A stretch of 64,000 bases of DNA from Flavobacteriaceae bacterium (lineage in GTDB: Bacteria > Bacteroidota > Bacteroidia > Flavobacteriales > Flavobacteriaceae), in NCBI GenBank assembly GCA_009827225.1, contig WUAI01000015.1, forward strand, positions 1 to 64,000, written 5' to 3'. Each line of letters opens with the position of its first letter. Position 1 is the first letter of the stretch. Made by a program: the position numbers and the translations under genes. Of this stretch, positions 44,888 to 53,871 are shown piece by piece. The notes under the pieces were generated by a model. The model did no database searches and had not been told where the DNA came from. It worked only from the letters and a program-made list of their open reading frames with translations.

Positions 44888-47140
44888 ATGAATTTTAATT
44901 CAGTCAAATACCTAATTAAAGTTCCTCTTTTGGTCTTTTTTATGGTGTCGATGACTGCTTTCCCCCAACAGCAGCCTCAAGACACCCTTAGTTTGATAAA
45001 AAAGCACTATACAGAGGCACTCACTTCATTGGATGCACAGGAGTACGATAAAGCGATTATCAACCTGAGCAAAGCCTATAAACTTACTGGCAACCCCCAA
45101 TATGATGAATATAAGATCGATATTCTATCTAATATCGCACTGGTAAACTATTACATTCAGAACTTCGAAAAGGCGTCTCTGGAGGCCAAAAAGCTGATTA
45201 GTGAGCTTGAAGCGCTGGGGCCCAGTGAAAAACTGGCAAAAGCATATACTTTACGAGGATTGATACTCACCCGTACCGGGGAATTTGAGGAATCCGAAGA
45301 GTTTTTGAAGAAAGCCGACACCTGGTTTACCCAAAATAATGACGAAAAGAATCGTGCCAATGTAATCCTGGGATTCGGTATTCTGGAGCTGAAAAAAGGA
45401 AATTACAAGGTGGCTGTCAACTACTTTGATGCTTCTATCCCGGAGTTCGAGAGTCAGGATTTACCTTACCAACAGGCCTTGGCCCTTTTAAATAAATCAC
45501 AGGCATTATATCAACTGGATGATTCCATAGTTCCTAATAGTCTTCAAAAGTCTAAATCGGCCCTTGAAAAAGCACTGGCTATCATTGACACCAATGATTA
45601 TGTAAAGCTAAAAATAGATAGTTATAAAATTGCATCGTATATCGCGTTGCGTGAGAATAATTTTGAACTGGCCCAGGAAAATCTGCAGATCTATGAAGCC
45701 AAAAATGATTCGATTTACCACGTTTATTTAGATGCCATATCCAAAGGAGTAGACTCTGAAACCAGTATTGCAGATCTGTCCGAATTGATCGACCAGCAAC
45801 AAAGTGATCTCGATAAGCAACAGAAATCGATCAACTTTGGTAAAATGACTACCGGACTTAGTATTGCGTTGATCGTCATACTTTCGTTGCTTACGCTGTC
45901 CCTATATAAGAATAACAACCTTCGGGCGAAGGCCAACGAATTACTTCAGGATAAGAATAATGAACTGCAACTTGCCAAGGAGAAAGCGGAGAAAGCTTCA
46001 TTGGCCAAGGCTCAATTCTTGTCTACGATTACGCATGAGTTACGAACACCTTTGTATGCAGTGACAGGATTGACCCATTTACTACTGGAAGAAGACCCGA
46101 AACCACATCAGAAGGAACACTTGAATTCGCTTAAGTTTTCAGGAGAATACCTGCTTTCTCTGATCAACAATATACTTGACCTCAATAAACTGGAGGCGAA
46201 TAAAGTGGAAGTGGAGAAAACGACCTTCAACCTGAAAAAGCGAACCAACGATGTGTTGGTTGCCTTGAAGAAATCGGCTGATGATCGCAAGAACAACCTA
46301 CACTTCGAGTTTGATGAGACAATCCCAGATAAGCTTATGGGAGATCCACTGAAGTTATCTCAGATCCTTATCAACCTTATCGGAAATTCGCTGAAATTCA
46401 CCCAGAACGGTGACGTCTATGTTCGAATCAGAAAGATCAAGGAATCTGACGATCGGGTTACGTTGAATTTCGAAGTGGAAGATAACGGCGTGGGTATTTC
46501 CAAAAAGAAACAGAAAAGCATATTCGAAACCTTCTCCCAGGCTTCCTTGCAGATCAACCGCAAATTTGGTGGTACCGGTCTGGGCTTGTCCATTGTTAAG
46601 AACCTGTTGGAATTGATGGGTAGTAAGATACATTTGGAGAGTCAGTTAGGAAAGGGGTCCAAATTCTGGTTCGATATCAACTTTGCCATTAGCGAAGAGT
46701 TCAAAGAAGCTCAGAATCCTCAGAACATTATTTATGACGTGGATTATGTGGCTCTAGAAAACCGCAACATACTGGTGGTAGAGGATAACAAGATCAACCA
46801 GATGATCACCAAGAAGATTTTGGAGAAGAACAAGATGAATTGCCTGGTGGCCGATAACGGAACCGATGCTATCAAATTGGTCAAAGAAAACAACTTCGAT
46901 GTGGTACTAATGGACATACATATGCCAGGTATTAGCGGTATCGAAGCCACTCATGAAATCCGCAAGTTCAATAAAGACATCCCTATCATTGCCCTTACGG
47001 CGGTGACTATCGATGAAAATCTGGACGACTTCTACCGCGCCGGGTTCAATGAAATTATTCCAAAACCGTTTAAAACGGAAGAATTCTTCGAGAAGATTTA
47101 CCGGACGCTGGATTCCAAGAAAATGCCTGTTAACAATTAA
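44888..47140 (+). CDS. TPR-containing hybrid sensor histidine kinase
   Basis: A 750-aa sensor. Signal or anchor segment (about 10-28), periplasmic TPR repeats (about 35-285), transmembrane helix (321-340), coiled coil, then a HisKA domain with phospho-His in ITHELRTP (His383), and an HATPase with NLIGNSLKF, DNGVGI and GGTGLGLSI. A receiver domain occupies about 625-745, with VVEDNKINQ and the phospho-Asp in VVLMDIHMPG. No cognate output protein is adjacent. Signal unknown. Confidence 0.9.
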   Translation: MNFNSVKYLIKVPLLVFFMVSMTAFPQQQPQDTLSLIKKHYTEALTSLDAQEYDKAIINLSKAYKLTGNPQYDEYKIDILSNIALVNYYIQNFEKASLEAKKLISELEALGPSEKLAKAYTLRGLILTRTGEFEESEEFLKKADTWFTQNNDEKNRANVILGFGILELKKGNYKVAVNYFDASIPEFESQDLPYQQALALLNKSQALYQLDDSIVPNSLQKSKSALEKALAIIDTNDYVKLKIDSYKIASYIALRENNFELAQENLQIYEAKNDSIYHVYLDAISKGVDSETSIADLSELIDQQQSDLDKQQKSINFGKMTTGLSIALIVILSLLTLSLYKNNNLRAKANELLQDKNNELQLAKEKAEKASLAKAQFLSTITHELRTPLYAVTGLTHLLLEEDPKPHQKEHLNSLKFSGEYLLSLINNILDLNKLEANKVEVEKTTFNLKKRTNDVLVALKKSADDRKNNLHFEFDETIPDKLMGDPLKLSQILINLIGNSLKFTQNGDVYVRIRKIKESDDRVTLNFEVEDNGVGISKKKQKSIFETFSQASLQINRKFGGTGLGLSIVKNLLELMGSKIHLESQLGKGSKFWFDINFAISEEFKEAQNPQNIIYDVDYVALENRNILVVEDNKINQMITKKILEKNKMNCLVADNGTDAIKLVKENNFDVVLMDIHMPGISGIEATHEIRKFNKDIPIIALTAVTIDENLDDFYRAGFNEIIPKPFKTEEFFEKIYRTLDSKKMPVNN

Positions 47141-48147
47141 TCTCTTCTAAAATTCTCAAGAGCTTCCAAGAGGTTTTCTTTGAAGAACGATTCCTGATCG
47201 TTTAGAAAAATCGTTTTGATAGGAAGATAATACAAGGCGAATTTTTGAAGCCTATCCTGAAGTCTCATATAATCTTTTTCCGTTGTTAATATGATTTCCG
47301 ACTCCCTTAATTTCTCGATTTCGCTGTCACTGAAAGGATGATGGTCCGGAAACTTCTTATGATCGAAACGATATCCACCATTTCTTAAATAGGACTCCAA
47401 CGGTTTCGGATTGGCTATTCCTGTCACTAGTGTGAATTTCTTTCCTTTAAGATAAGTTAGGGGCATAGATTCGGTACGACCATGAATTTGCCGATCGTAT
47501 CCAATCCTGGTAAAATATACCTTCTGATCCGGTTTGGGGGACAACTTGTACTGGACATCCTGTAAAGTAGCATATGGAACATTGTCCGGGCATTTGGTCA
47601 CCACAATCACATCGGCACGCTCGGCTCCCGATGAAGATTCCCTCAAATTACCCGCTGGTAAAATAAGATCGTCCACATAGAGGTCGTCGAAGGTTGTCAA
47701 TAATAACGTATAATAAGGGTTTACTTTCCTATGCTGAAATGCATCGTCCAGCAGAATTACTTCGGAACGCGATATCAGTTTCTCAATACCTTCCTGTCGG
47801 CTGGCGCAAACCGCCACTGTGATTTCGGGAAAATTTTCTTTGAACTGCAGTGGTTCGTCCCCTACCTCCTCAGAAGTATGATTAGAAGATACCTCGAGAA
47901 ATCCCTTGGTGGCCCGCTTGTACCCTCGGCTTAGAACACTCACCTTATAATCATCTTTAAGCATTTCGATCAAATACTCAATCATTGGTGATTTCCCGGT
48001 GCCTCCCACCGAGAGATTCCCTACGCAAATAACAGGAACGTTATAGGACTTACTCTCCTTCCATCCCTTGTCGTACGCCATATTGCGAAGAGAGGTTATT
48101 CCGTCATATATCAGGGAAAAAGGAAAAAGGAATTTCCGAAGATTCAT
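47137..48147 (-). CDS. lpxK: tetraacyldisaccharide 4'-kinase
   Basis: Adds the 4' phosphate to the lipid A disaccharide at the inner membrane. It is 336 aa with Walker A NLSVGGTGKSPM, AFQHRKVNPYY and VVTKCP regions, typical of LpxK. The N-terminal hydrophobic segment is the membrane patch. It ends in a four-base overlap with the hybrid kinase gene. Confidence 0.93.
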   Translation of the reverse strand: MNLRKFLFPFSLIYDGITSLRNMAYDKGWKESKSYNVPVICVGNLSVGGTGKSPMIEYLIEMLKDDYKVSVLSRGYKRATKGFLEVSSNHTSEEVGDEPLQFKENFPEITVAVCASRQEGIEKLISRSEVILLDDAFQHRKVNPYYTLLLTTFDDLYVDDLILPAGNLRESSSGAERADVIVVTKCPDNVPYATLQDVQYKLSPKPDQKVYFTRIGYDRQIHGRTESMPLTYLKGKKFTLVTGIANPKPLESYLRNGGYRFDHKKFPDHHPFSDSEIEKLRESEIILTTEKDYMRLQDRLQKFALYYLPIKTIFLNDQESFFKENLLEALENFRRD

Positions 48148-48191
48148 ACGACGAAATTATACTTTTTTATCTTTACCGGAAAATATACTCC

Positions 48192-49307
48192 ATGAAGGTC
48201 AAAGACGCTGTCCGACTCATCAATGAAATTGCTCCCCTCTCCTATTCCGAAGATTTTGATAATACCGGATTACTGGTGGGTGATATGAATCAGGACATTA
48301 CCGGAATTCTGGTTACGTTGGATACATTGGAATCGGTGGTGGATGAGGCCATTGATCAAAACTGCAATTTCGTCCTAAGTTTTCATCCCATAGTATTCAA
48401 AGGCTTAAAGAGAATAACTGGCAAGACCTATGTGGAACGCGTGGTCACCAAAGCTATTAAAAACGATATTTCCATTTTTGCCATTCATACCGCTCTCGAC
48501 AATTCCTGGAACGGCGTAAATGCTATGATTTGCGAAAAACTCGGACTTAATAAAAGACAAATACTCATTCCTCAGGAAGGGACTATTCTGAAATTGCTTA
48601 CTTATGTACCATTGAAAGCGGTGGACGAGCTAAGAAATTCCTTGTTCGACGCGGGAGCGGGAAATATTGGAAACTACAGCAACTGCAGTTTCAATGTAGA
48701 AGGAAAAGGGAGTTTTAAAGGAAATGAAGCATCCAACCCTACCATTGGTGAAAAAGGAGAAACCCATTTCGAGGAAGAGGTTCAATTAGGGATAACATTT
48801 CAGAAACACCTCAAACATAAAGTGATCCAAACGCTGTTGGAAAGCCATCCCTATGAAGAAGTAGCGTATGAGATTACCACTTTGGATAATCACAACCAGC
48901 ACATCGGTATGGGAATGATTGGAGAATTACCGGAAGCCATGGAGGAAGCTAAGTTCCTGGAATACATAAAAAATGTATTTCAGACAGGCTGTGTGCGTCA
49001 TTCTGAATTATTGAATAAGGACATACAAAAAGTCGCCGTTTTGGGAGGAAGTGGAAGTTTTGCTATAGGAGCTGCCAAAGCCGCCGGAGCCGATGCTTTT
49101 ATTACCGCCGACTTAAAATATCATGATTTCTTTTCTGCTGAAAACGCTATCCTTTTAACCGATGTGGGACACTATGAAAGTGAGCAGTATACAAAAGAGT
49201 TATTAGTTGCTCTCCTTAGCAAAAAAATTACTAATTTTGCACCTGCCTTGGCGGAAGGCAGAATAATCAGATCGCAAATTAATACGAATCCCGTAAGGTA
49301 TTACTAG
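48192..49307 (+). CDS. Nif3-like dinuclear metal-centre protein
   Basis: A 371-aa Nif3/YbgI family hexameric protein. Metal ligands are visible as FHPIVF, IFAIHTALDN and, near the end, VGHYESE. The central 100-residue insert (about 130-230) is the known extra domain in longer homologues. Enzymatic activity is not established. Four bases before the CT398-like gene. Confidence 0.87.
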   Translation: MKVKDAVRLINEIAPLSYSEDFDNTGLLVGDMNQDITGILVTLDTLESVVDEAIDQNCNFVLSFHPIVFKGLKRITGKTYVERVVTKAIKNDISIFAIHTALDNSWNGVNAMICEKLGLNKRQILIPQEGTILKLLTYVPLKAVDELRNSLFDAGAGNIGNYSNCSFNVEGKGSFKGNEASNPTIGEKGETHFEEEVQLGITFQKHLKHKVIQTLLESHPYEEVAYEITTLDNHNQHIGMGMIGELPEAMEEAKFLEYIKNVFQTGCVRHSELLNKDIQKVAVLGGSGSFAIGAAKAAGADAFITADLKYHDFFSAENAILLTDVGHYESEQYTKELLVALLSKKITNFAPALAEGRIIRSQINTNPVRYY

Positions 49308-49310
49308 TTT

Positions 49311-50096
49311 ATGGCAAAGAAGAAAACAGAAAGTACGGTAGAAGAGAAGCTTAGAGCTTTATTCGATTTACAATTAATTGATTCCCGCGTGGATGAAATC
49401 CGAAATGTGAGAGGAGAACTTCCATTGGAAGTTCAGGACCTTGAGGATGAAGTAGCCGGGATGAACACTCGATTGGAAAAATTGAATACCGATCTTGAAG
49501 TGATCGAAGAAAGCATCAAAGACAAGAAAAATCTTATCGAGGAGGCCAAAGCATTAATTAAGAAATATACCGCTCAACAAGACAATGTTCGTAACAATCG
49601 CGAATACAATTCTTTGAGCAAAGAGATTGAATACCAGGAACTGGAGATTCAATTAGCTGAAAAACATATCAAGGAGTTCAAGGCCCAGATCGAGCAAAAG
49701 AATGAAGTGATCGACGGAACCAAAGAGCGATTGAAAGAACGCGAAGAACACCTGAAGCACAAGCAAGGAGAATTGAACGAGATCCTTGCAGAAACTGAAA
49801 AAGAAGAAGAGGCCCTGATCAAGGAATCTGCCAAATACGAAAAGAACATCGAAGAGCGATTGGTGAAGGCCTACAAAAGAATCCGTTCCAATGTGAAAAA
49901 CGGATTGGCCGTGGTACCAGTAGAGCGAGGCGCTAGCGGAGGATCCTTCTTCACCATTCCACCCCAGGTGCAAATGGAAATTGCTTCTCGCAAGAAAATT
50001 ATCACGGATGAGCATAGTGGAAGAATCTTGGTGGATCCAGCACTTGCCGAGGAAGAAAGAGAAAAAATGGCGAAGTTATTTGCTAAGATGAAATAA
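49311..50096 (+). CDS. CT398-like coiled-coil protein with degenerate zinc ribbon
   Basis: A 261-aa protein: long antiparallel coiled coil (about 10-185, EKx and LEx repeats) followed by the C-terminal region IPPQVQMEI, RKKII and SGRILVDPAL. In the family the four zinc-binding Cys lie here; the corresponding sites read GASGGSF and TDEHSGR. The whole protein has no cysteine. Other residues are retained, so the fold probably persists without zinc. Four bases after the Nif3 gene. Confidence 0.85.
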   Translation: MAKKKTESTVEEKLRALFDLQLIDSRVDEIRNVRGELPLEVQDLEDEVAGMNTRLEKLNTDLEVIEESIKDKKNLIEEAKALIKKYTAQQDNVRNNREYNSLSKEIEYQELEIQLAEKHIKEFKAQIEQKNEVIDGTKERLKEREEHLKHKQGELNEILAETEKEEEALIKESAKYEKNIEERLVKAYKRIRSNVKNGLAVVPVERGASGGSFFTIPPQVQMEIASRKKIITDEHSGRILVDPALAEEEREKMAKLFAKMK

Positions 50097-50117
50097 GGAA
50101 ATCGCCCAAACTATAAC

Positions 50118-50149
50118 AAAGCCTTCACATCCTGTGAGGGCTTTTTTTA
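50118..50149 (+). terminator. terminator after the CT398-like gene
   Basis: AAAGCC-TTCACA paired with TGTGA-GGGCTTT around a three-base loop, followed by seven T. Confidence 0.75.
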
Positions 50150-50206
50150 TTACTTTTCGTGAAAGGTTTTTAAAGGAAACCGACTTAGAAAAAAATCAAA
50201 TTGAAA

Positions 50207-50887
50207 ATGAAGAAATACCTTTTATTAAACGGAATGATGGTGTTGATGGCAATGCAGGCATCCTGCCAATCCTCTAACAACAAAAACAAAGAACAGGAGA
50301 AAGTCGCACAAGAAACTCAGGACCCTGTGCAGGTGAAGAGCAGTGATGGTTATGAAAGAGCCTATTTTGCCAGTGGTTGTTTCTGGTGTGTGGAAGCGAT
50401 TTATGAAAGCGTGAAAGGCGTTAAAGAATCTATTTCCGGTTACAGTGGAGGTCATACCGAAAATCCTACGTACGAATCGAGTAACACTGGCTTAACGGGA
50501 CATGCCGAGGCGGTTGAAATTATCTATGATGATTCCATCGTTAGCTTCGAGGATTTGGTGGATGTATATTTTGGCTCCCAAAATATCACACAGGTAAACG
50601 GACAAGGACCTGATCGCGGTTCTCAATACCGATCGATCATTTTCTACCAAAATGAAACTCAGAAGAAAATCATTGATACCAAAATAGAAGCGTTGGAAAA
50701 AGAACTGGGAGAAGGAAAAGTGGCGGCACAGGTGTTGCCTTTTCAAAAATTCTGGGTAGGTGAAGGATATCACCAGGATTTTGAGAAGCGAAATCCCACG
50801 CATCCCTACATTATAGGCGTTTCCATTCCCAGATTATTGAGATTTCAGAATAAGTTTCCCCATTTATTGAAAGAGAACGACCATTAA
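50207..50887 (+). CDS. msrA: peptide-methionine (S)-S-oxide reductase, lipoprotein
   Basis: Repairs oxidised methionine. It is 226 aa from the ATG at 50207 (a TTG lies six bases upstream). The N-terminus is a lipoprotein signal (lipobox MQASC), so the enzyme is periplasmic or surface-anchored. Catalytic motif GCFWCVEAI; the substrate region YSGGHTENPTYE and YHQDF are present. It ends on the stop of the methyltransferase gene opposite. Confidence 0.93.
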   Translation: MKKYLLLNGMMVLMAMQASCQSSNNKNKEQEKVAQETQDPVQVKSSDGYERAYFASGCFWCVEAIYESVKGVKESISGYSGGHTENPTYESSNTGLTGHAEAVEIIYDDSIVSFEDLVDVYFGSQNITQVNGQGPDRGSQYRSIIFYQNETQKKIIDTKIEALEKELGEGKVAAQVLPFQKFWVGEGYHQDFEKRNPTHPYIIGVSIPRLLRFQNKFPHLLKENDH

Positions 50888-51684
50888 GACTTGATCGCTT
50901 TTATTTCAAAGATTAAGGGATATGGTTTTTTAGGCAGTTCATACATTCCTTCCGCATTTTCTTTCAAGCCAGGAAAGATATTGTATGGTGAAGCATCATG
51001 CTCATGAAGATAACGAATATTTAAACCAGCGTTGGTCAAAGCAGAGATCACCTCTCCGAGACCATGATTCCATCCGTATTCTTTGCTAATAATCTTTTTG
51101 GTACTATCATCCGCATAGGTGCCTTCATACTCTTCATAAATGGCTTCTTTCTGCATATAACCATAAGTCATCTGGGGAGGTTCCGTTAAATAGTCGAACA
51201 TCCACGCAATGGGATGAAACTCCACGATATAAAAAACACCACCGGGCTTTAATCTCTCAGAGATCATTTGGGCCCATGGTTTTAAATCGGGTAGCCAGCC
51301 GATAGTTCCATAGCTGGTGAATATGATGTCGAAAGTTTCCTTGACATATTCAGAAGTATCCAGCACGTTACAGCATATAAAATTGGCATCCAAACCCAAC
51401 TCTTCATTGAGGCTTTTGGCAAGTTTGATCCCTTCATTACTGAGATCGATACCTGTGCAGTGCGCCCCCATTCGACTCCAACTTAATGTATCCTGTCCGA
51501 AATGGCATTGAAGATGCAGCAGGCTTTTCCCTTGAACATCGCCCAATGCCTCCAGTTCGTATCGGTTGAGTGAGGAACGCCCTTCCTTGAAGGATTCCAT
51601 TTCATAAAAATCGCTAGCGGCATGAACGGCCACTTTCCGATTCCATGTTTCCCGATTGGTTTCGAATTCTTTACTGAAGTCCAT
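50884..51684 (-). CDS. class I SAM-dependent methyltransferase
   Basis: A 266-aa methyltransferase. SAM motif I is LLHLQCHFGQDTLSWSRMGA, then GIDLSNEGIKLAKS, FDIIFTSYGTIGWLPDL and LKPGGVFYIVEF. Substrate unknown. It stands alone on the minus strand, divergent from the flavin reductase gene. Confidence 0.85.
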   Translation of the reverse strand: MDFSKEFETNRETWNRKVAVHAASDFYEMESFKEGRSSLNRYELEALGDVQGKSLLHLQCHFGQDTLSWSRMGAHCTGIDLSNEGIKLAKSLNEELGLDANFICCNVLDTSEYVKETFDIIFTSYGTIGWLPDLKPWAQMISERLKPGGVFYIVEFHPIAWMFDYLTEPPQMTYGYMQKEAIYEEYEGTYADDSTKKIISKEYGWNHGLGEVISALTNAGLNIRYLHEHDASPYNIFPGLKENAEGMYELPKKPYPLIFEIKAIKS

Positions 51685-51758
51685 TTTAAATGATTTCCGA
51701 AGTAAAAATAACCAATTACTTTAGGTTGGCATTAACAATAATCGGCCTTTGTTACTAC

Positions 51759-51766
51759 TAAATTTG
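51759..51766 (+). promoter_or_regulatory. promoter -7 element of the flavin reductase gene
   Basis: TAAATTTG fits TAnnTTTG and ends four bases before the ATG at 51771, so the transcript may be leaderless. Confidence 0.4.
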
Positions 51767-51770
51767 CACC

Positions 51771-52388
51771 ATGAAACATTATACGCGAGCCGACATTGAC
51801 GGAATGAACAAGATCTTCCGGCTGAATTTGATCAACAGTTGCACCGGATTTAAATCAGCCAACCTTCTGGCCACACGCTCCAAAGACGGGATTTCGAATG
51901 TAGCTGTTTTTAGCAGTGTGACTCACCTGGGAAGCAACCCTCCCCTACTTGGCTTTGTGCTACGTCCTACCACGGTTCCTAGAAATACCTTCGACAATAT
52001 TAAAAAGACCGAAGTTTTTACCGTGAACCATATTCATCGGGACATGATTTCGGATGCCCATCATACTTCAGCAAAATACGATGGCGATATTTCAGAATTT
52101 GATAAAACCGGCTTATCCGAAGAATTTAAAAACGACTTCTTTGCTCCATTCGTAAAGGGATCCCGGGTTCAAATTGGTTGTCGGTATCAAAACGAATATT
52201 TTTTGAAAGAGAATGGATGTATCTTGGTGATTGCACAAATAGAGCACCTCTTTGTACAAAACGATATACAATTGAACGACGGGTTTCTCTCGCTTGAAAA
52301 AGCAGAAACAGTGACAGTGAACGGCCTGGACGGATACGCCCTGCCAACGTTATTGGATCGTTTTGAATATGCCCGGCCACGGGAATAA
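51771..52388 (+). CDS. flavin reductase family protein (FMN-binding split barrel)
   Basis: A 205-aa protein of the flavin reductase-like family: NGIxRL-type N-terminus, SKDGISNVAVFSSVTHLGSN, PLLGFVLRP and FTVNHI are the FMN-binding strands. It probably reduces or carries FMN. No monooxygenase partner is adjacent, although the kynurenine operon with its own FAD enzyme starts 0.8 kb downstream. Confidence 0.82.
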   Translation: MKHYTRADIDGMNKIFRLNLINSCTGFKSANLLATRSKDGISNVAVFSSVTHLGSNPPLLGFVLRPTTVPRNTFDNIKKTEVFTVNHIHRDMISDAHHTSAKYDGDISEFDKTGLSEEFKNDFFAPFVKGSRVQIGCRYQNEYFLKENGCILVIAQIEHLFVQNDIQLNDGFLSLEKAETVTVNGLDGYALPTLLDRFEYARPRE

Positions 52389-52390
52389 CA

Positions 52391-52675
52391 CTATACGTTA
52401 TAACCTCGTGCCAGTATCTCTTTCCATTCCGGATTTCTTTTGATATAGGCAGCGACGAAAGGACATAAGGGTGCCACCAATTCCTCATTAACCATAAGCG
52501 TTTCCAGAACTTTGGCTACCAATTGCTTTCCGATACCTTTACCCTCGAGAGAAGGAGGTACTTCCGTATGAGTAAGATAAATGGCATCTTTAGCTTTGAT
52601 ATATTCGATAAAAGCCGTTTGGTCGCCGATTTGGGTTTCGTACCGGCGTTTTTCAAGATTCTTCTGTATTTCCAA
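52391..52675 (-). CDS. YjdJ-like GNAT acetyltransferase
   Basis: A 94-aa mini-acetyltransferase: IEYIKAKDAIYLTHTEVPP, then the acetyl-CoA loop LEGKGIGKQLVAKVLE and LCPFVAAYIKRNPEW. The start appears to be TTG. It follows the CDGSH gene by 11 bases; the same pairing (YjdI/YjdJ) is known from E. coli, suggesting a functional link. Confidence 0.85.
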   Translation of the reverse strand: MEIQKNLEKRRYETQIGDQTAFIEYIKAKDAIYLTHTEVPPSLEGKGIGKQLVAKVLETLMVNEELVAPLCPFVAAYIKRNPEWKEILARGYNV

Positions 52676-52686
52676 TATTGTAAATT

Positions 52687-53100
52687 TTAGCCGTTATGCG
52701 ATCCGTCACAAAATGGGTTATTTCCCGTTTTTCCACATCGGCAAAAGGCCGCGCTTCTTTTTTTGATCTCTGTGCTTCCGTCCACGTGCGTCACCTCCAC
52801 AGTCCCCTGAACGATTAATGGACCGTTCTCGATCACTTCGGCTTTAATGTTTTCTGAGTTCATAGCTTCTTCTTTTGGTGGTCCGTCCGCGTTCATATAA
52901 TAGGTCAAAGCACCGCTCGGGCACTTTTTGATGGTCTCAATCAATGCATCCGACGTGGCATTGTCGACCTGGATCCAGGGTTTGTCTTTCGGTTTAAAAA
53001 CATCGGGTAATCCATGGACACATTCTTTAGCGTGAAAGCAAAGGCCGGGTTTCCACACTACGGTCACTTCGCCATTTGTATATTCTTTTTTCATTTCCAT
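52687..53100 (-). CDS. fused 4Fe-4S mono-cluster (YjdI-like) and CDGSH iron-sulphur protein
   Basis: A 137-aa iron-sulphur protein. The N-terminal part (about 1-70) is YjdI-like: VVWKPGLCFHAKECVHGLPD and KCPSGALTYY supply the Cys. The C-terminal part (about 85-137) is CDGSH: AAFCRCGKTGNNPFCDGSHN. Both clusters appear complete. Role in redox or iron-sulphur transfer is inferred from the family. Confidence 0.87.
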   Translation of the reverse strand: MEMKKEYTNGEVTVVWKPGLCFHAKECVHGLPDVFKPKDKPWIQVDNATSDALIETIKKCPSGALTYYMNADGPPKEEAMNSENIKAEVIENGPLIVQGTVEVTHVDGSTEIKKRSAAFCRCGKTGNNPFCDGSHNG

Positions 53101-53166
53101 GTTTTAAAAATACAAAAATTATGAGTCCAATAATAGTTTCCGTATTTTTACTGAAAACCTACAGGA

Positions 53167-53871
53167 ATGACCAAATTCGCGTCGCTGCTTTTTATCCTAT
53201 TCAGCATAATTGCTTGTCAAAACAAATCTTCAGAAGCTTCTGAAAATGGCATAAATGATACAGCATCCGAGACAGAACCAGCGGCTCAGAAAGATTTGTC
53301 AATAGCGCAGACCATCGCCTACAAAAATGGTCTCGAACATTGGAATGAGGTAGAAGAAATTGCATTTACCTTTAACGTATCCCGTACCAATCGACATTTT
53401 GAGAGAACCTTCATTTGGAAGCCCAAAACAAATGATGTCACCTATATCTCCAGAGGCGATACCTTGACATATAACCGAAATAACCTCGATAGTATTGCCA
53501 CCGCTGCCGATAGGGCATTCATCAACGACAAGTATTGGCTACTTGCTCCGTTTCAGCTGGTTTGGGATGAGGGTATCGCGTTCACAGAAACCGAAAACGT
53601 CGTTGCGCCTATATCAAAAGATACCTTAAACGTACTCACCATTGTTTATAGTGACAATGGCGGATACACCCCCGGCGATGCGTATGATTTGTATTACGAC
53701 ACGGACTTCATGATACGGGAGTGGGTTTTTCGCGAAGGAAATGGTGAAACCGCTGATATGATCAACACCTGGGAGGAATACACAGATTTCAACGGTCTGA
53801 AATTGGCCACCATGCATCGAGATACTACGCCAGATTTTAAATTGTATTTTACGAATATATCCATCAAGTGA
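53167..53871 (+). CDS. lipoprotein of unknown function, first gene of the kynurenine operon
   Basis: A 234-aa protein with a lipoprotein signal (MTKFASLLFILFSIIACQ; Cys17). The mature part is beta-rich with aromatic residues (HFERTFIWKPKT, WVFREGNGET, NGLKLATMHRDT). I do not recognise a domain. Its stop overlaps the kynU start by four bases (GTGA), so it is transcribed and translated with the kynurenine genes. A role in envelope sensing or uptake is possible but unsupported. Confidence 0.7.
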   Translation: MTKFASLLFILFSIIACQNKSSEASENGINDTASETEPAAQKDLSIAQTIAYKNGLEHWNEVEEIAFTFNVSRTNRHFERTFIWKPKTNDVTYISRGDTLTYNRNNLDSIATAADRAFINDKYWLLAPFQLVWDEGIAFTETENVVAPISKDTLNVLTIVYSDNGGYTPGDAYDLYYDTDFMIREWVFREGNGETADMINTWEEYTDFNGLKLATMHRDTTPDFKLYFTNISIK

